A DNA stretch of 64,000 bases, taken from NCBI GenBank assembly GCA_026014595.1, contig JAOZHY010000002.1:62001-126000 (forward strand), read 5' to 3'. Shown one piece after another: positions 25,998 through 34,392 of this stretch (its first letter is position 1; every line of letters starts with the position of its first letter). Made by a program: the position numbers and the translations under genes. The notes beneath the pieces were generated by a model, which was given only the letters and a program-made list of their open reading frames with translations, was not told where the DNA came from and made no database searches. The stretch comes from Candidatus Bathyarchaeota archaeon (GTDB lineage Archaea; Thermoproteota; Bathyarchaeia; Bathyarchaeales; Bathycorpusculaceae).

Positions 25998-26818
25998 TCG
26001 AAGTTGAAGATGTCCATTACGTTTATCCCAGCGGCGTGGAAGCCCTGAAAGGCGTCTCACTGGCCATTAAAGACGGCGAGTTCATAGCCATAATGGGGCA
26101 GAACGGCGCGGGAAAAACAACCTTGGTCAAGCACTTCAACGGTCTGCTGAAGCCAACGCAAGGCAATGTTCGCATAAACGGTGTGGACACCAGAAAAGCA
26201 AGCATAGCTGAATTAGCAAGGAACGTGGGTTTTGTCTTTCAAAACCCTGACCACCAGCTTTTCAGCGAGACGGTTGAAGAAGAGATATCGTTCGCCCTGA
26301 AAAACTTCGGGTTTGAACCAGGAGTCATAGAGAAACGGCTAGACTGGGCTCTCAACCTTTTAGGATTGACGCAGTACAGGAAAACCTCACCCTTCCTGCT
26401 CAGCGGCGGCGAACGGAAACGCGTTGCGCTGGCGTCCGTGTTGGCATGGGACCCTCAGGTGCTGGTTCTGGATGAACCCACGATAGGTCAAGATCATCAG
26501 CAGAAAGAGAATCTACGCCAATTTATAATTCAAATGCAGTCTCAGGGGAAAACCGTCGTTATAGTTACTCACGACGTGGAGTTCGTAGCTGAATGCAGCC
26601 CACGAGTGATTCTGATGAAGGAAGGAAAAATAGTTGCCGACGGCGAGGGAAAAGAGATTCTTACTAATCCTGAAGTTTTAGCTCAGTCGTCAATTGTTTT
26701 GCCGCAGGTAGCTCAAATCTTCACGCAGTTAACGGCGCTGGGTCTTCCGAAGGACGTCATCGACATCTACGAGGCGAAAGAAATACTTCTCAAGGCTCTG
26801 AAGGAGAGGCAGAAATGA
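25994..26818 (+). CDS. ecfA2: Energy-coupling factor transporter ATPase 2
   Basis: Second ECF ABC ATPase (274 aa). Walker A GQNGAGKTTLVKHF, Q-loop VFQNPDHQLFSE, signature LSGGERKRVALA, Walker B VLVLDEPTIGQD and H-loop VVIVTHDVEFV. It forms a heterodimer with EcfA1 by family precedent. ATGA overlap with both neighbours. Confidence 0.93.
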   Translation: MIEVEDVHYVYPSGVEALKGVSLAIKDGEFIAIMGQNGAGKTTLVKHFNGLLKPTQGNVRINGVDTRKASIAELARNVGFVFQNPDHQLFSETVEEEISFALKNFGFEPGVIEKRLDWALNLLGLTQYRKTSPFLLSGGERKRVALASVLAWDPQVLVLDEPTIGQDHQQKENLRQFIIQMQSQGKTVVIVTHDVEFVAECSPRVILMKEGKIVADGEGKEILTNPEVLAQSSIVLPQVAQIFTQLTALGLPKDVIDIYEAKEILLKALKERQK

Positions 26819-27597
26819 GCGTTTTTGACGGCTTAAAGTTTCGCAAAGTCCACTCGCCCATACACAACCTTGATCCAAGAATGAAGTTCATATACGTCAT
26901 TGCTTTGTTCGTGGTGGCTATCCTCTTTGGCCAGATCATACCCTTGCTCGCTCTTTTCGTACTGCAGCTTCCCTTTGTTTTGTTGGCTCGGGTACAGAGA
27001 CAGTGGCTGCGGTCGCTTCGGGGCGCCGCTTTTCTGGCAGCATTCATATTTGTAATAAACATAGTTACCCGATTTTTCTATTCGGGATACGTGTTAACTG
27101 GTGCTGACTGGGAGTACTCAGCCGCCATGAGCTTGCGCTTCGTGGTGCTTGTTGAGTCCTTCTCGGTTTTCTTCTTGACCACGTCGCCTGACCACTTGGG
27201 CTTGGCGCTGGAGCAGACACGCGTGCCTTACGAGTTTTCCTTCGCTTTTACCACTGCCGTGCGATTCGTCCCTGTTCTGGCGGAAGAAGCTCAAACCATT
27301 ATGGACGCTCAGAAGGCGCGGGGATTGGAGATGGAGAAGGGGAATTTTATGAAGAAGATCAGGAACTACATTCCAGTGCTTATACCTTTGATAGTGAGCG
27401 CTATTCGACGGAGCTTGGAGTTGGCTGAGGCGATGGAGTCGCGTGCTTGGGGAGCCACGAAGAAGCGCACCAACTTGTATGCGTTGAAGCTTCATCGGGG
27501 CGACTTCGCTTTGTTGGCTTTGACTGTTGGGATTTTGGCAGTTTCGATTTACGTTTACCTATTCATACCTGTGCCGACTTTGGTTGAGCTTTTATAA
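26815..27597 (+). CDS. ecfT: Energy-coupling factor transmembrane protein EcfT
   Basis: 260 aa integral membrane scaffold. Hydrophobic segments lie near residues 22-60, 65-85, 100-125 and 235-258. The two Ala-Arg-Gly-type coupling motifs are DAQKARGLEMEKGN and AMESRAWGATKKRT, which contact the ATPases. No gene for a substrate-binding S component lies beside the module in this window, as in group II ECF systems where a shared module serves several S proteins. Confidence 0.93.
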   Translation: MSVFDGLKFRKVHSPIHNLDPRMKFIYVIALFVVAILFGQIIPLLALFVLQLPFVLLARVQRQWLRSLRGAAFLAAFIFVINIVTRFFYSGYVLTGADWEYSAAMSLRFVVLVESFSVFFLTTSPDHLGLALEQTRVPYEFSFAFTTAVRFVPVLAEEAQTIMDAQKARGLEMEKGNFMKKIRNYIPVLIPLIVSAIRRSLELAEAMESRAWGATKKRTNLYALKLHRGDFALLALTVGILAVSIYVYLFIPVPTLVELL

Positions 27598-27678
27598 AGT
27601 AGCCTGTGTTGTCGTGTGAATTTTAGTAAGGATTTGCGGTACATATAACTTATTAAGACTTGCGACGCACTATACCCA

Positions 27679-29289
27679 TTGGAAAACACCATCAGGCACC
27701 CTAAACCAACGGGAGGAACACCGCCGACGAGAAAAAAATCAGACGCAAAAGCAGCAGAAACCATGGAGCAGCCGCAAGCAGTAGCAGTGATAAGCAGCGA
27801 AACGAAGAAACCAGCCGTTTTTCAAGAAGTCTACGCTCTCCAAGAGCCATACGTGTACGCTGCAATAGTCAAAGAAAAGGAAACCCAGCAAACACGCTAC
27901 GAAATCATAGAACCCACCCTCCAACCCGACGAAAAAAATCACCTCAACGAAATCAAAACCCTCCTGATGGAAGAACTCGACGTAAACCTCAAACAAATAG
28001 AAAACAAAGAAAAAGCAGAAACTTACCTCAAACAAAAAATCCATGAACTCGTGAAAAAATACCGCATAAAAATCCCCGCAGAAGCAGTGGACAAACTCAC
28101 CTACTATATCACACGAGACTTCGTGGGCTACGGCAAAATCGACCCCCTAATGAAAGACCCGTTAATCGAGGACATATCTGCAGACGGCGTAAACATACCC
28201 GTCTATGTTTGGCATCGCCTTTACGAGTCATTACCAACGAATATCATGTTCAAAGACGCCTCGGAACTCGACTCATTCGTAATTCGCCTCGCGTACCTCG
28301 CCGGCAAAAACATCTCCATCGCTGCACCCATCCTTGACGCGTCACTCCCCGACGGAAGCCGCATCCAACTAACCTACGGACGCGAAGTCACCCGCAGAGG
28401 CTCAACCTTCACCATCAGACGCTTCAAATCCGACCCCCTAACAATCTCCGACCTGATAGGGTTTAACACGATTTCCTCGGAAATAGCCGCGTACCTATGG
28501 TACCTCATCGAGAATCGGTCGTCAGTGCTGGTGGCGGGAGGCGTAGCCAGCGGAAAAACCACCACCCTGAACTGCCTGTCCATGTTCATAAAGCCTGAAA
28601 TGAAGGTCGTCAGTGTCGAAGACACGCAGGAAATCAATCTGCCGCATGAAAACTGGATACCTTCGGTCGTGAGGTCAAGCTTCAAGGGCGACGAAAAACA
28701 AAGCGGCACCATAACCCTCTTCGACCTATTGAAAGCAGCGGTGAGGCAGCGGCCTGACTACATCATCGTGGGTGAAGTCCGCGGCGAAGAAGCTTACACG
28801 CTGTTCCAAGCCATGGCAACGGGGCACTTGGGCATGTGCACCATCCACGCTGAATCCGCGGAAGCAGTGATAAACAGGCTTGAATCTGAACCCATGAACA
28901 TTCCGAAGCCACTCATCGCCATGACCAACGTCATCCTAGTAATGGAGCGAACCGAAATCAACGGGAAACCCGCGAGGCGTGTGAGAACCACAACCGAAAT
29001 CAAGGGATTCGACGCGAAAACAAACGAAATCATAACTGAGGAATCGTTTCGGTGGAGCCCGAAAAACGACAAGTTCACTTCAGGAAACAGCGTCCTCTTA
29101 GAGAAGTACATGCGGAAGATGGGTTTAACTGAAGAGGAAATGCAGCGCGAGCTGAATTGCAGGAAAACGGTTCTGGAGTGGATGGTGCAAAAAGGCATCC
29201 GACGCCACAGTGACGTTGCCAACGTAATAAGGGAATATTACGTTAACCCGAACCGGGTCTTCCAAAAAGCAAGAGTGGGGTTGAAATGA
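27679..29289 (+). CDS. Type IV pilus / Tad-like secretion ATPase (locus 1)
   Basis: 536 aa GspE/TadA superfamily hexameric ATPase that powers pilus assembly. The N-terminal domain is charged and linker-rich. Walker A GGVASGKTTTLN is near residue 288, with the Asp-box VVSVEDTQEINLPHENW and Walker B YIIVGEVRGEEA near 360, then ATGHLGMCTIHAES and a C-terminal tail. The listed start is TTG at 27679; ATG at 27763 is a possible shorter start. TATAACTTATTAAG near 27648 may be its promoter. It opens an operon with two membrane proteins and two pilin-like proteins. Confidence 0.9.
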   Translation: MENTIRHPKPTGGTPPTRKKSDAKAAETMEQPQAVAVISSETKKPAVFQEVYALQEPYVYAAIVKEKETQQTRYEIIEPTLQPDEKNHLNEIKTLLMEELDVNLKQIENKEKAETYLKQKIHELVKKYRIKIPAEAVDKLTYYITRDFVGYGKIDPLMKDPLIEDISADGVNIPVYVWHRLYESLPTNIMFKDASELDSFVIRLAYLAGKNISIAAPILDASLPDGSRIQLTYGREVTRRGSTFTIRRFKSDPLTISDLIGFNTISSEIAAYLWYLIENRSSVLVAGGVASGKTTTLNCLSMFIKPEMKVVSVEDTQEINLPHENWIPSVVRSSFKGDEKQSGTITLFDLLKAAVRQRPDYIIVGEVRGEEAYTLFQAMATGHLGMCTIHAESAEAVINRLESEPMNIPKPLIAMTNVILVMERTEINGKPARRVRTTTEIKGFDAKTNEIITEESFRWSPKNDKFTSGNSVLLEKYMRKMGLTEEEMQRELNCRKTVLEWMVQKGIRRHSDVANVIREYYVNPNRVFQKARVGLK

Positions 29290-30287
29290 AAAATCAACTC
29301 CGCGAGAAGCTCAACGCTGCAATGCAGCACCTGCAGAAAAGGTTTTTCTCAAATAACGTCGAGCAGAGCGTATCCACAGAAATGCCCGTCGTAGAGCCTA
29401 AAGCGGACTTGGAAAAGCCGTTAGCCTTGGCCTACCAGCTGCTGGGTGACCGAAGTGCGCGGTTTTTGCCTCTTTTTACGGATTTAGACGTAAACCTGCA
29501 GAAGGCGGGTTTAAGGTTTAACTTCAAAGCTTACGTGAGCCTAACGCTTCTTGCCTCGTTCTCTGCGGCTTTGGCGGTTGCCGCTGTGGCGCCCTTGCTG
29601 CTTTGCCTATTTTTCAATATGTCTGTTGGCTCAGCGTTGCTGTTCGGCTTGGGCGCCTCGTTGTTCACTTGGGTGCTTACGGTTGTCGGGTTTTACCTTT
29701 ATCCGGTTTATCAAGCGGACAAGCACAAGCGGGAACTAGACGATGAATTGTCCTTCACAACGGGTTACATGGCGATTCTGGCAAGCGCGGGGGTTCATCC
29801 AGAAAAAATTTTTCAGTCGCTGTCGGCTTTGGATGCGCCTTTGGCGGCTTCGAAGGAAGCCCGAGAAGTGGTCAAGAACATCAACCTCTTCGGTTTAGAC
29901 ATCATCTCAGCTTTAGAGAAGGCTTCAAGCCGAACGCCTTCCGAAAGGCTCCGCGACACCATAGAGGGAATAATCTCGGTGATTCACACGGGCGGGAACT
30001 TGGGAGTTTTTCTGCGCGACCGGTTCAAAACCGCCATGAAACTGAAGAGGCTAAGCCTGAAAAAGTACTCCGACAGCTTGGCAGTGCTGTCCGAGGTTTA
30101 CGTGGCGTTGCTGTTGACAGGTCCGCTGCTTCTGGTGATAATGGTATCGGTTATGGCGGTGCTGGGCGGCGGTGGCTTGGGCATGCTCAGCCCAGACCTG
30201 CTGCTGAGCCTCTTGACTTACATAGGGATTCCAGTCTGTGCCGCGGTATTCCTCATAATCTTGGATTCAGCTTCGCCGAGGTGGTAA
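29286..30287 (+). CDS. T2SF-domain pilus platform protein, first half (TadB-like)
   Basis: 333 aa. Paired hydrophobic segments around residues 83-143 (LLASFSAALAVAAVAPLLLC, GLGASLFTWVLTVVGFYLYP), a cytoplasmic T2SF helical domain (FTTGYMAILASAGVHPEKIF to GIISVIHTGGNLGVFLRDRF), and two more segments at the C-terminus. In the second pilus locus (62360 onward) the corresponding protein is fused to its partner. ATGA overlap with the ATPase gene. Confidence 0.87.
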   Translation: MKNQLREKLNAAMQHLQKRFFSNNVEQSVSTEMPVVEPKADLEKPLALAYQLLGDRSARFLPLFTDLDVNLQKAGLRFNFKAYVSLTLLASFSAALAVAAVAPLLLCLFFNMSVGSALLFGLGASLFTWVLTVVGFYLYPVYQADKHKRELDDELSFTTGYMAILASAGVHPEKIFQSLSALDAPLAASKEAREVVKNINLFGLDIISALEKASSRTPSERLRDTIEGIISVIHTGGNLGVFLRDRFKTAMKLKRLSLKKYSDSLAVLSEVYVALLLTGPLLLVIMVSVMAVLGGGGLGMLSPDLLLSLLTYIGIPVCAAVFLIILDSASPRW

Positions 30288-30288
30288 A

Positions 30289-31104
30289 ATGCCAAAGATA
30301 GAAAAAAGAACCAAACGAACCGCCGTCGCCGTTTCGGTGCTGGTAGCTGCCGCCATAATCATGTTCGGCTATTTCACGGTCGGCGTCAATGCAGGTTTAG
30401 ATGACTTTGTGTTCTTTGCGCTCCTCGCCGTTGTCTCGCCCATCGCGCTCATGAACTACATCGATTATAGGTGGAGGAAATCTGTGGATGAGCATTTGCC
30501 GGACCTTTTCAGGAGCATTGTGCAGGCACAGGAGACGGGGATGACTCTTCCCGCTGCTTTGGAGGAAGCTGCAAAAAGAGACTATGGCCCGTTGTCCACG
30601 GAGTTGCGGAAGATGACGGTTCAGATTTCTTGGGGCGCCAGTTTTGAGGAAGCTCTGTTGTCTTTTGCGCGACGCGTCGGCACCGTGCTGTCGCTGAGAA
30701 CTGTGCCCCTGATCATCGAAGCTGGCCGTTCAGGGGGCAAGGTGGAGAAGGTGTTTGACCCTATGGGCAAGTTCATTCAGAGCACGCTCATGCTTGAGAG
30801 AGAGCGCAAAGCGCAGACGAGACCCTACATTGCCATAATCTACGTGGCGTTGTTCGTTTTCTTATTCACGATTGTAATACTCTTCAAGACATTCTTCACG
30901 AACGTGGAAGGCGTGCCTTTGTTTACGATGCCGACGACATCACTCACGGATTTGAAGCGCATCTTCCTACATTTGACGCTGATTCAGGGATTCTTCGGCG
31001 GGCTCGTGGCTGGAAAAATGGGCGAAGGCTCGATAAGCGCTGGGCTGAAGCACAGTTTAATTATGATGCTGCTGGGTTACGTGGCGTTGAGGTTCTTCCT
31101 GTGA
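30289..31104 (+). CDS. T2SF-domain pilus platform protein, second half (TadC-like)
   Basis: 271 aa. Two N-terminal membrane segments, a T2SF domain (HLPDLFRSIVQAQETGMTLP, LIIEAGRSGGKVEKVFDPMG) and C-terminal membrane segments ending FGGLVAGKMGEGSISAGLKH then LIMMLLGYVALRFFL. The GKM-GEGSISAGLKH tail closely matches GKISEESVAAGFKH in the fused protein at the right end of the window, confirming that the two loci are paralogous. Confidence 0.87.
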   Translation: MPKIEKRTKRTAVAVSVLVAAAIIMFGYFTVGVNAGLDDFVFFALLAVVSPIALMNYIDYRWRKSVDEHLPDLFRSIVQAQETGMTLPAALEEAAKRDYGPLSTELRKMTVQISWGASFEEALLSFARRVGTVLSLRTVPLIIEAGRSGGKVEKVFDPMGKFIQSTLMLERERKAQTRPYIAIIYVALFVFLFTIVILFKTFFTNVEGVPLFTMPTTSLTDLKRIFLHLTLIQGFFGGLVAGKMGEGSISAGLKHSLIMMLLGYVALRFFL

Positions 31105-31109
31105 GGTGC

Positions 31110-31532
31110 ATGGAGATGAAGTTTGTTCGGCGGTTCATGCGGGATAAGCGGGCTATCACGCCTGTTCTCAGCCACCTCCTGCTCACTGTGATAGCGGTAG
31201 CGGTTATGTCGATTGCCACTTCAGCCACGTTCGTGATAACCACTAATCTCCGAGAGAGCATGGGTGAGCGCGTGATGGTTGAGGACGTCTGGTTCAACAG
31301 CGCGACGGGAACCGTGGATGTTTATGTGCATAACGTGGGGAAAGTGTCCGTTGAGGTTTCTGGGGTTTACGTGAATCACGTGCGCCAGCCTTTCGATTCA
31401 CCGCTCCGGTTGGGACTGAACGGACACGACTGGCTTCGCATCGACTGCAGCTGGAATTCCGGGAGCGTCTACCATATAGACATTGTTACGAGTAGGGGGA
31501 CTCATGTTGCAGGCTATTACAAGGCGCCTTAG
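31110..31532 (+). CDS. Archaeal pilin-like protein 1
   Basis: 140 aa. The N-terminus has the class III leader pattern: a basic stretch (KFVRRFMRDKR) followed by a hydrophobic helix AITPVLSHLLLTVIAVAVMS, then a small beta-rich extracellular domain (VDVYVHNVGKVSVEVSGVYV). I favour ATG at 31110, preceded by GAGGTGC; GTG at 31101 overlaps the previous stop. Likely a structural or minor pilin of the upstream machinery. Confidence 0.8.
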   Translation: MEMKFVRRFMRDKRAITPVLSHLLLTVIAVAVMSIATSATFVITTNLRESMGERVMVEDVWFNSATGTVDVYVHNVGKVSVEVSGVYVNHVRQPFDSPLRLGLNGHDWLRIDCSWNSGSVYHIDIVTSRGTHVAGYYKAP

Positions 31533-31923
31533 ACGCGAGAAACGCGGCATAAGCACAGTCATAGTCGTTATGCTAAGCCTCGTCCTGTTGGTGATTATAG
31601 TGGGCAACGTGGTTTTGTGGAGCTACCAGATGAACCAGTTCGACATGGACCGGATGCAGGAAAACTTTGCGATTGCGAATGTGGCGAGTGCGGAACCGTC
31701 TGGTATTTCTATGGAGATAAAAAACACAGGCTCGATTAGTGTGCACATCGTTGCCGTATGGATTTCAAACTCGACGGTACATACGCGGTATAGCGCGAAT
31801 TTGTACTTGAATTCTGGGGAATCAACGACTTACGTTCGCGAGGATGTACCGTTTTCACAAAACGCTTTCTTGGTAAAACTGGTTACTGAGAGAGGCAGCA
31901 TAGCGGTTTTCTCGAAAGACTAA
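31504..31923 (+). CDS. Archaeal pilin-like protein 2
   Basis: 139 aa. Class III-like leader RRLRREKRGISTVIVVMLSL with cleavage expected before the hydrophobic helix. The C-terminal domain is strand-rich and resembles pilin 1 (MEIKNTGSISVHIVAVWISN). The ATG at 31504 follows GGGGGA by a few bases and lies within the end of pilin 1, another overlap in this operon. Its 3' end overlaps the convergent zinc-ribbon gene by four bases. Confidence 0.8.
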   Translation: MLQAITRRLRREKRGISTVIVVMLSLVLLVIIVGNVVLWSYQMNQFDMDRMQENFAIANVASAEPSGISMEIKNTGSISVHIVAVWISNSTVHTRYSANLYLNSGESTTYVREDVPFSQNAFLVKLVTERGSIAVFSKD

Positions 31924-32936
31924 GCGACTGCGAGTTTTTGTTTCAGCGAAGCTATAGCCGCGTCTTGGTTTTCAGCCTCAATGGCTTGGATGTGATAGAG
32001 TTCTGCCATTTTCTTACCGTTCTCGTTAAGTTTCGGAACGGCGATGAGGAACGCTCTTTCTGGTGAGACGTCGAATATTTTTGCGAATAGGGCTATGACA
32101 GGCTGTTCTGATACTATGTTTTCTGTTGACATAGCAAGGTCAAGCACTATCACTTTGGTTTTGTCGCCTTTGCAGGCTACTATGTCGAAGGAGTGGTTAG
32201 CTCCAGACTTGCCCTTGAGAAGCGCGGGGCTTTCCACCGTTAACCCCTCTTTGATGAGAAAATCCTTTATGGCGCCGACTAAGAGCCAGTCTAAGAAGGA
32301 TTCTGGCTTAACGTTCTCGCTTAGAGTGTAGGAGTAAACTGGTTTTATGACGGCTTCCTCAAAATTTGAGGTGGCGTGACAGTTACGGCAGAAGTGTTCG
32401 GAAACGGGTATGTCGAAGCTTTTGCCGCAATCCTTGCAAGTGCACCAGATTCCAGCCTTGGTGTAATCCATATCGATTTTCTTAAGTTCTTCACGGCATT
32501 TCGGGCAAACCAGCTTGCCTTCCTTGCAGAAATTGGGCTCTATGTCCATGTAGCCGCATTTTCCGTGTTCGATTAACGCGTTTTTTTGAATGTTAAAGGA
32601 TTTACAGAAGGGACAACAATAGTGAAATGAAACGTCAGCGGAGCCGCATTTTGGGCAGAAGATGACTTCGTCGTAGAGTTTCTTCTCTATGATTCCTGCG
32701 TTGTAAAGTTTGTTAAGAAACGGCTCAACCTGTGAAGCGTCACCCACGATTTTTTCAACCATGGGGTAGTGGTAACCTGTTTGAGTGTTGAATACGGGTT
32801 CAAGCGTTTTGATTTCGCCATTCAGAAACTTGTTCAGCAGATTCTGCACGTTACGGTCTCTGTATAGTGCAAACGTCTCTTTCTTTTCTTCCTTCTGCAT
32901 TTTCTCTGAACCCATCTCTCTTTTGGATATTTTCAC
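31920..32936 (-). CDS. Multi-zinc-ribbon protein, possibly TackOD1-type
   Basis: 338 aa. A charged N-terminus and helical segment are followed by a dense run of Cys pairs at about residues 90-200: CPKCGSADV, YCCPFCKSF, the HGKCGYMD strand, CPKCREELKK, WCTCKDCGKSF and FCRNCHATS. The C-terminal ~120 residues (FDIVACKGDKTKVIVLDLAM, VSPERAFLIAVPKLNENGKK) look like an alpha/beta domain possibly of restriction-endonuclease-like fold. The Cys layout recalls the TackOD1 output domain described in TACK archaea, but I cannot confirm it. No clear partner; it converges on the pilus operon. Confidence 0.6.
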   Translation of the reverse strand: MKISKREMGSEKMQKEEKKETFALYRDRNVQNLLNKFLNGEIKTLEPVFNTQTGYHYPMVEKIVGDASQVEPFLNKLYNAGIIEKKLYDEVIFCPKCGSADVSFHYCCPFCKSFNIQKNALIEHGKCGYMDIEPNFCKEGKLVCPKCREELKKIDMDYTKAGIWCTCKDCGKSFDIPVSEHFCRNCHATSNFEEAVIKPVYSYTLSENVKPESFLDWLLVGAIKDFLIKEGLTVESPALLKGKSGANHSFDIVACKGDKTKVIVLDLAMSTENIVSEQPVIALFAKIFDVSPERAFLIAVPKLNENGKKMAELYHIQAIEAENQDAAIASLKQKLAVA

Positions 32937-33225
32937 AACGATTAGTAATTATTGAACTTTTAACTACTATTTTTACGCAGATGCGTTTAAGCATTTCGAG
33001 AGCCACATCAAATCCGCATAATCTCTGAATATTTTGGCTGCATCGGTTGATTTTGCCCTTCACGGCGAACTGCTGTCTTTACAGCAAACAATAGATGAAA
33101 AATAAAACAATTAAGTCTATAACTCTTCAGACAGGTAATCTGCAGTCAACTTATAGAGCCAAAGTTTTAAATGAGAAAACTGCACTCTCACACCTAACCC
33201 AAAAATTTAAAGAAAAGGTAATTTC
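32937..33225. other. Intergenic region with nfo-side promoter candidates
   Basis: About 290 nt between divergent genes. AAGTTTTAAATG (33171-33182) and AAAATTTAAAG (about 33212-33222) are plus-strand TATA-like elements upstream of the ATG at 33226. AACTTTTAACTAC near 32955 may serve the minus-strand gene. I find no RNA gene or additional coding sequence here. Confidence 0.4.
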
Positions 33226-34101
33226 ATGGCAGATCGCCCACGTTTTGGACCCGCAGGTGTTCCACCACTCTTCAGACTCCTCGGCGCACAGATGCCCGAC
33301 GTGCCCAAACTTCTGCATGAAGAAGGACTGGACGCTTTTGAGTATCAAGCCGTGCGTTGGGGTCAGAAACCGCAGATGAAGCAGAAAGACGCTGAAAGCC
33401 TCGGTGCTGAAGCCGTAAAAAACGACGTTTTACTGAGCATGCACGGCTCCTACTACGTGAACCTCAGCGGCAAAAAAGAAATTGTGGAAGCCAGCAAACG
33501 CCGCGTCGTCGCATGCGCAACAGCGGCACAGTGGATGCGCGCTTACGTTGTAGTCTTCCACATGGGGTTTTATGGACGCGTAGAGAAAAGCTACGCGTTC
33601 AAAAACTGCGTCAACGCTTTGAAAGACATAGTCGAAACCCTGAACAGCTTGGGAATCCGAAACGTGAAGCTAGGTCCCGAAACCATGGGCAGAGTTTACC
33701 AAGTAGGCACCTTGGAAGAGGTTCTGACCATCTGCGAAGAAGTCGAACAGACCCAACTCGTCCTCGACTGGTCGCACATGCACGCCCGATACCTGGGGAA
33801 ATTCAGAAAAGTCGAGGACTTCCGCGCAGTCGTTGAAGAGGTTGAGAGAAGGCTTGGAGCAGAAGCCGCCAGAAACATGCACTGTCACTTCAGCAAGATT
33901 GAGTACACGGACAAAGGTGAGAGGCGTCACCACATCTTGGACGAAGCCAGATATGGTCCAAACTTCGAGATGCTGGCGGAAGTCATCGCCGACTTCAAAA
34001 TGCGCCCAGTAATGATATGCGAAACGCCCATTCTGGATGTGGACGCCGTGAAAATGCGTGACATTCTCAGAAAAGTCATGGAAAAACAGAGTCCAATTTA
34101 G
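33226..34101 (+). CDS. Endonuclease IV-like AP endonuclease family TIM-barrel protein
   Basis: 291 aa. The metal-binding residues of endonuclease IV can be traced: His in SMHGSYYVNL, His in VVFHMGFYG, Glu in LGPETMGR, Asp-His in LVLDWSHMHAR, His in MHCHFSKIEY, the DKGERRHH cluster and Glu in MICETPIL. This fits base-excision repair at abasic sites. Xylose-isomerase-like sugar enzymes share the fold, but the ligand spacing favours Nfo. Confidence 0.88.
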   Translation: MADRPRFGPAGVPPLFRLLGAQMPDVPKLLHEEGLDAFEYQAVRWGQKPQMKQKDAESLGAEAVKNDVLLSMHGSYYVNLSGKKEIVEASKRRVVACATAAQWMRAYVVVFHMGFYGRVEKSYAFKNCVNALKDIVETLNSLGIRNVKLGPETMGRVYQVGTLEEVLTICEEVEQTQLVLDWSHMHARYLGKFRKVEDFRAVVEEVERRLGAEAARNMHCHFSKIEYTDKGERRHHILDEARYGPNFEMLAEVIADFKMRPVMICETPILDVDAVKMRDILRKVMEKQSPI

Positions 34102-34194
34102 CGGTAGCCGAGTTGCCCAGGATTGCCTTTAACAGCACTTCGCCTAAACTTTTCAGCTTTATGCAAGGAAGGAATAAACACTACACGATAGCGA

Positions 34195-34286
34195 AACAGG
34201 CCTATTTGGCTCCTATTAGTGGTTGGTTGCAGAAAACGATAGAGGGGTAGGGTCGCTATTGGCGCAGAAAAACGCCAAAAACCATG
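34195..34286 (+). repeat. 3'-associated repeat, copy B
   Basis: Near-identical to the reverse complement of copy C (36757-36848) across about 92 nt, apart from a six-base variable stretch (AAAACG against GAACCT) and a single G/A change. It starts 94 nt after the endonuclease IV-like stop. The end can fold as TTGGCG-(8 nt)-CGCCAA (34259-34278), a possible terminator-like hairpin. Confidence 0.88.
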
Positions 34287-34330
34287 CTGCTTCCTTTAAA
34301 TGAAGACAAGTAGGCGCGGCTCTATAGCTC

Positions 34331-34392
34331 TTTATATAAACGAACCATAATATGGGAGGGCCTGCGTCGAGCGCAGTATGAGAGCTGTTCTC
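34331..34392. promoter_or_regulatory. Palindromic TATA element followed by two small hairpins
   Basis: TTTATATAAA (34331-34340) is a perfect palindrome and could serve either strand. About 25 nt downstream on the plus strand are two inverted repeats: CTGCG-TCGAG-CGCAG (34362-34376) and GAGA-GCTGT-TCTC (34380-34392). They abut the PAC2 stop on the other strand, so they may instead act as its terminator. No recognised RNA family. Confidence 0.4.

Noticed and set aside
33095-33379. Plus-strand ORF overlapping the endonuclease IV-like gene
   Set aside because: No domain, no ribosome-binding site, and the overlapping frame clearly encodes the TIM-barrel protein.
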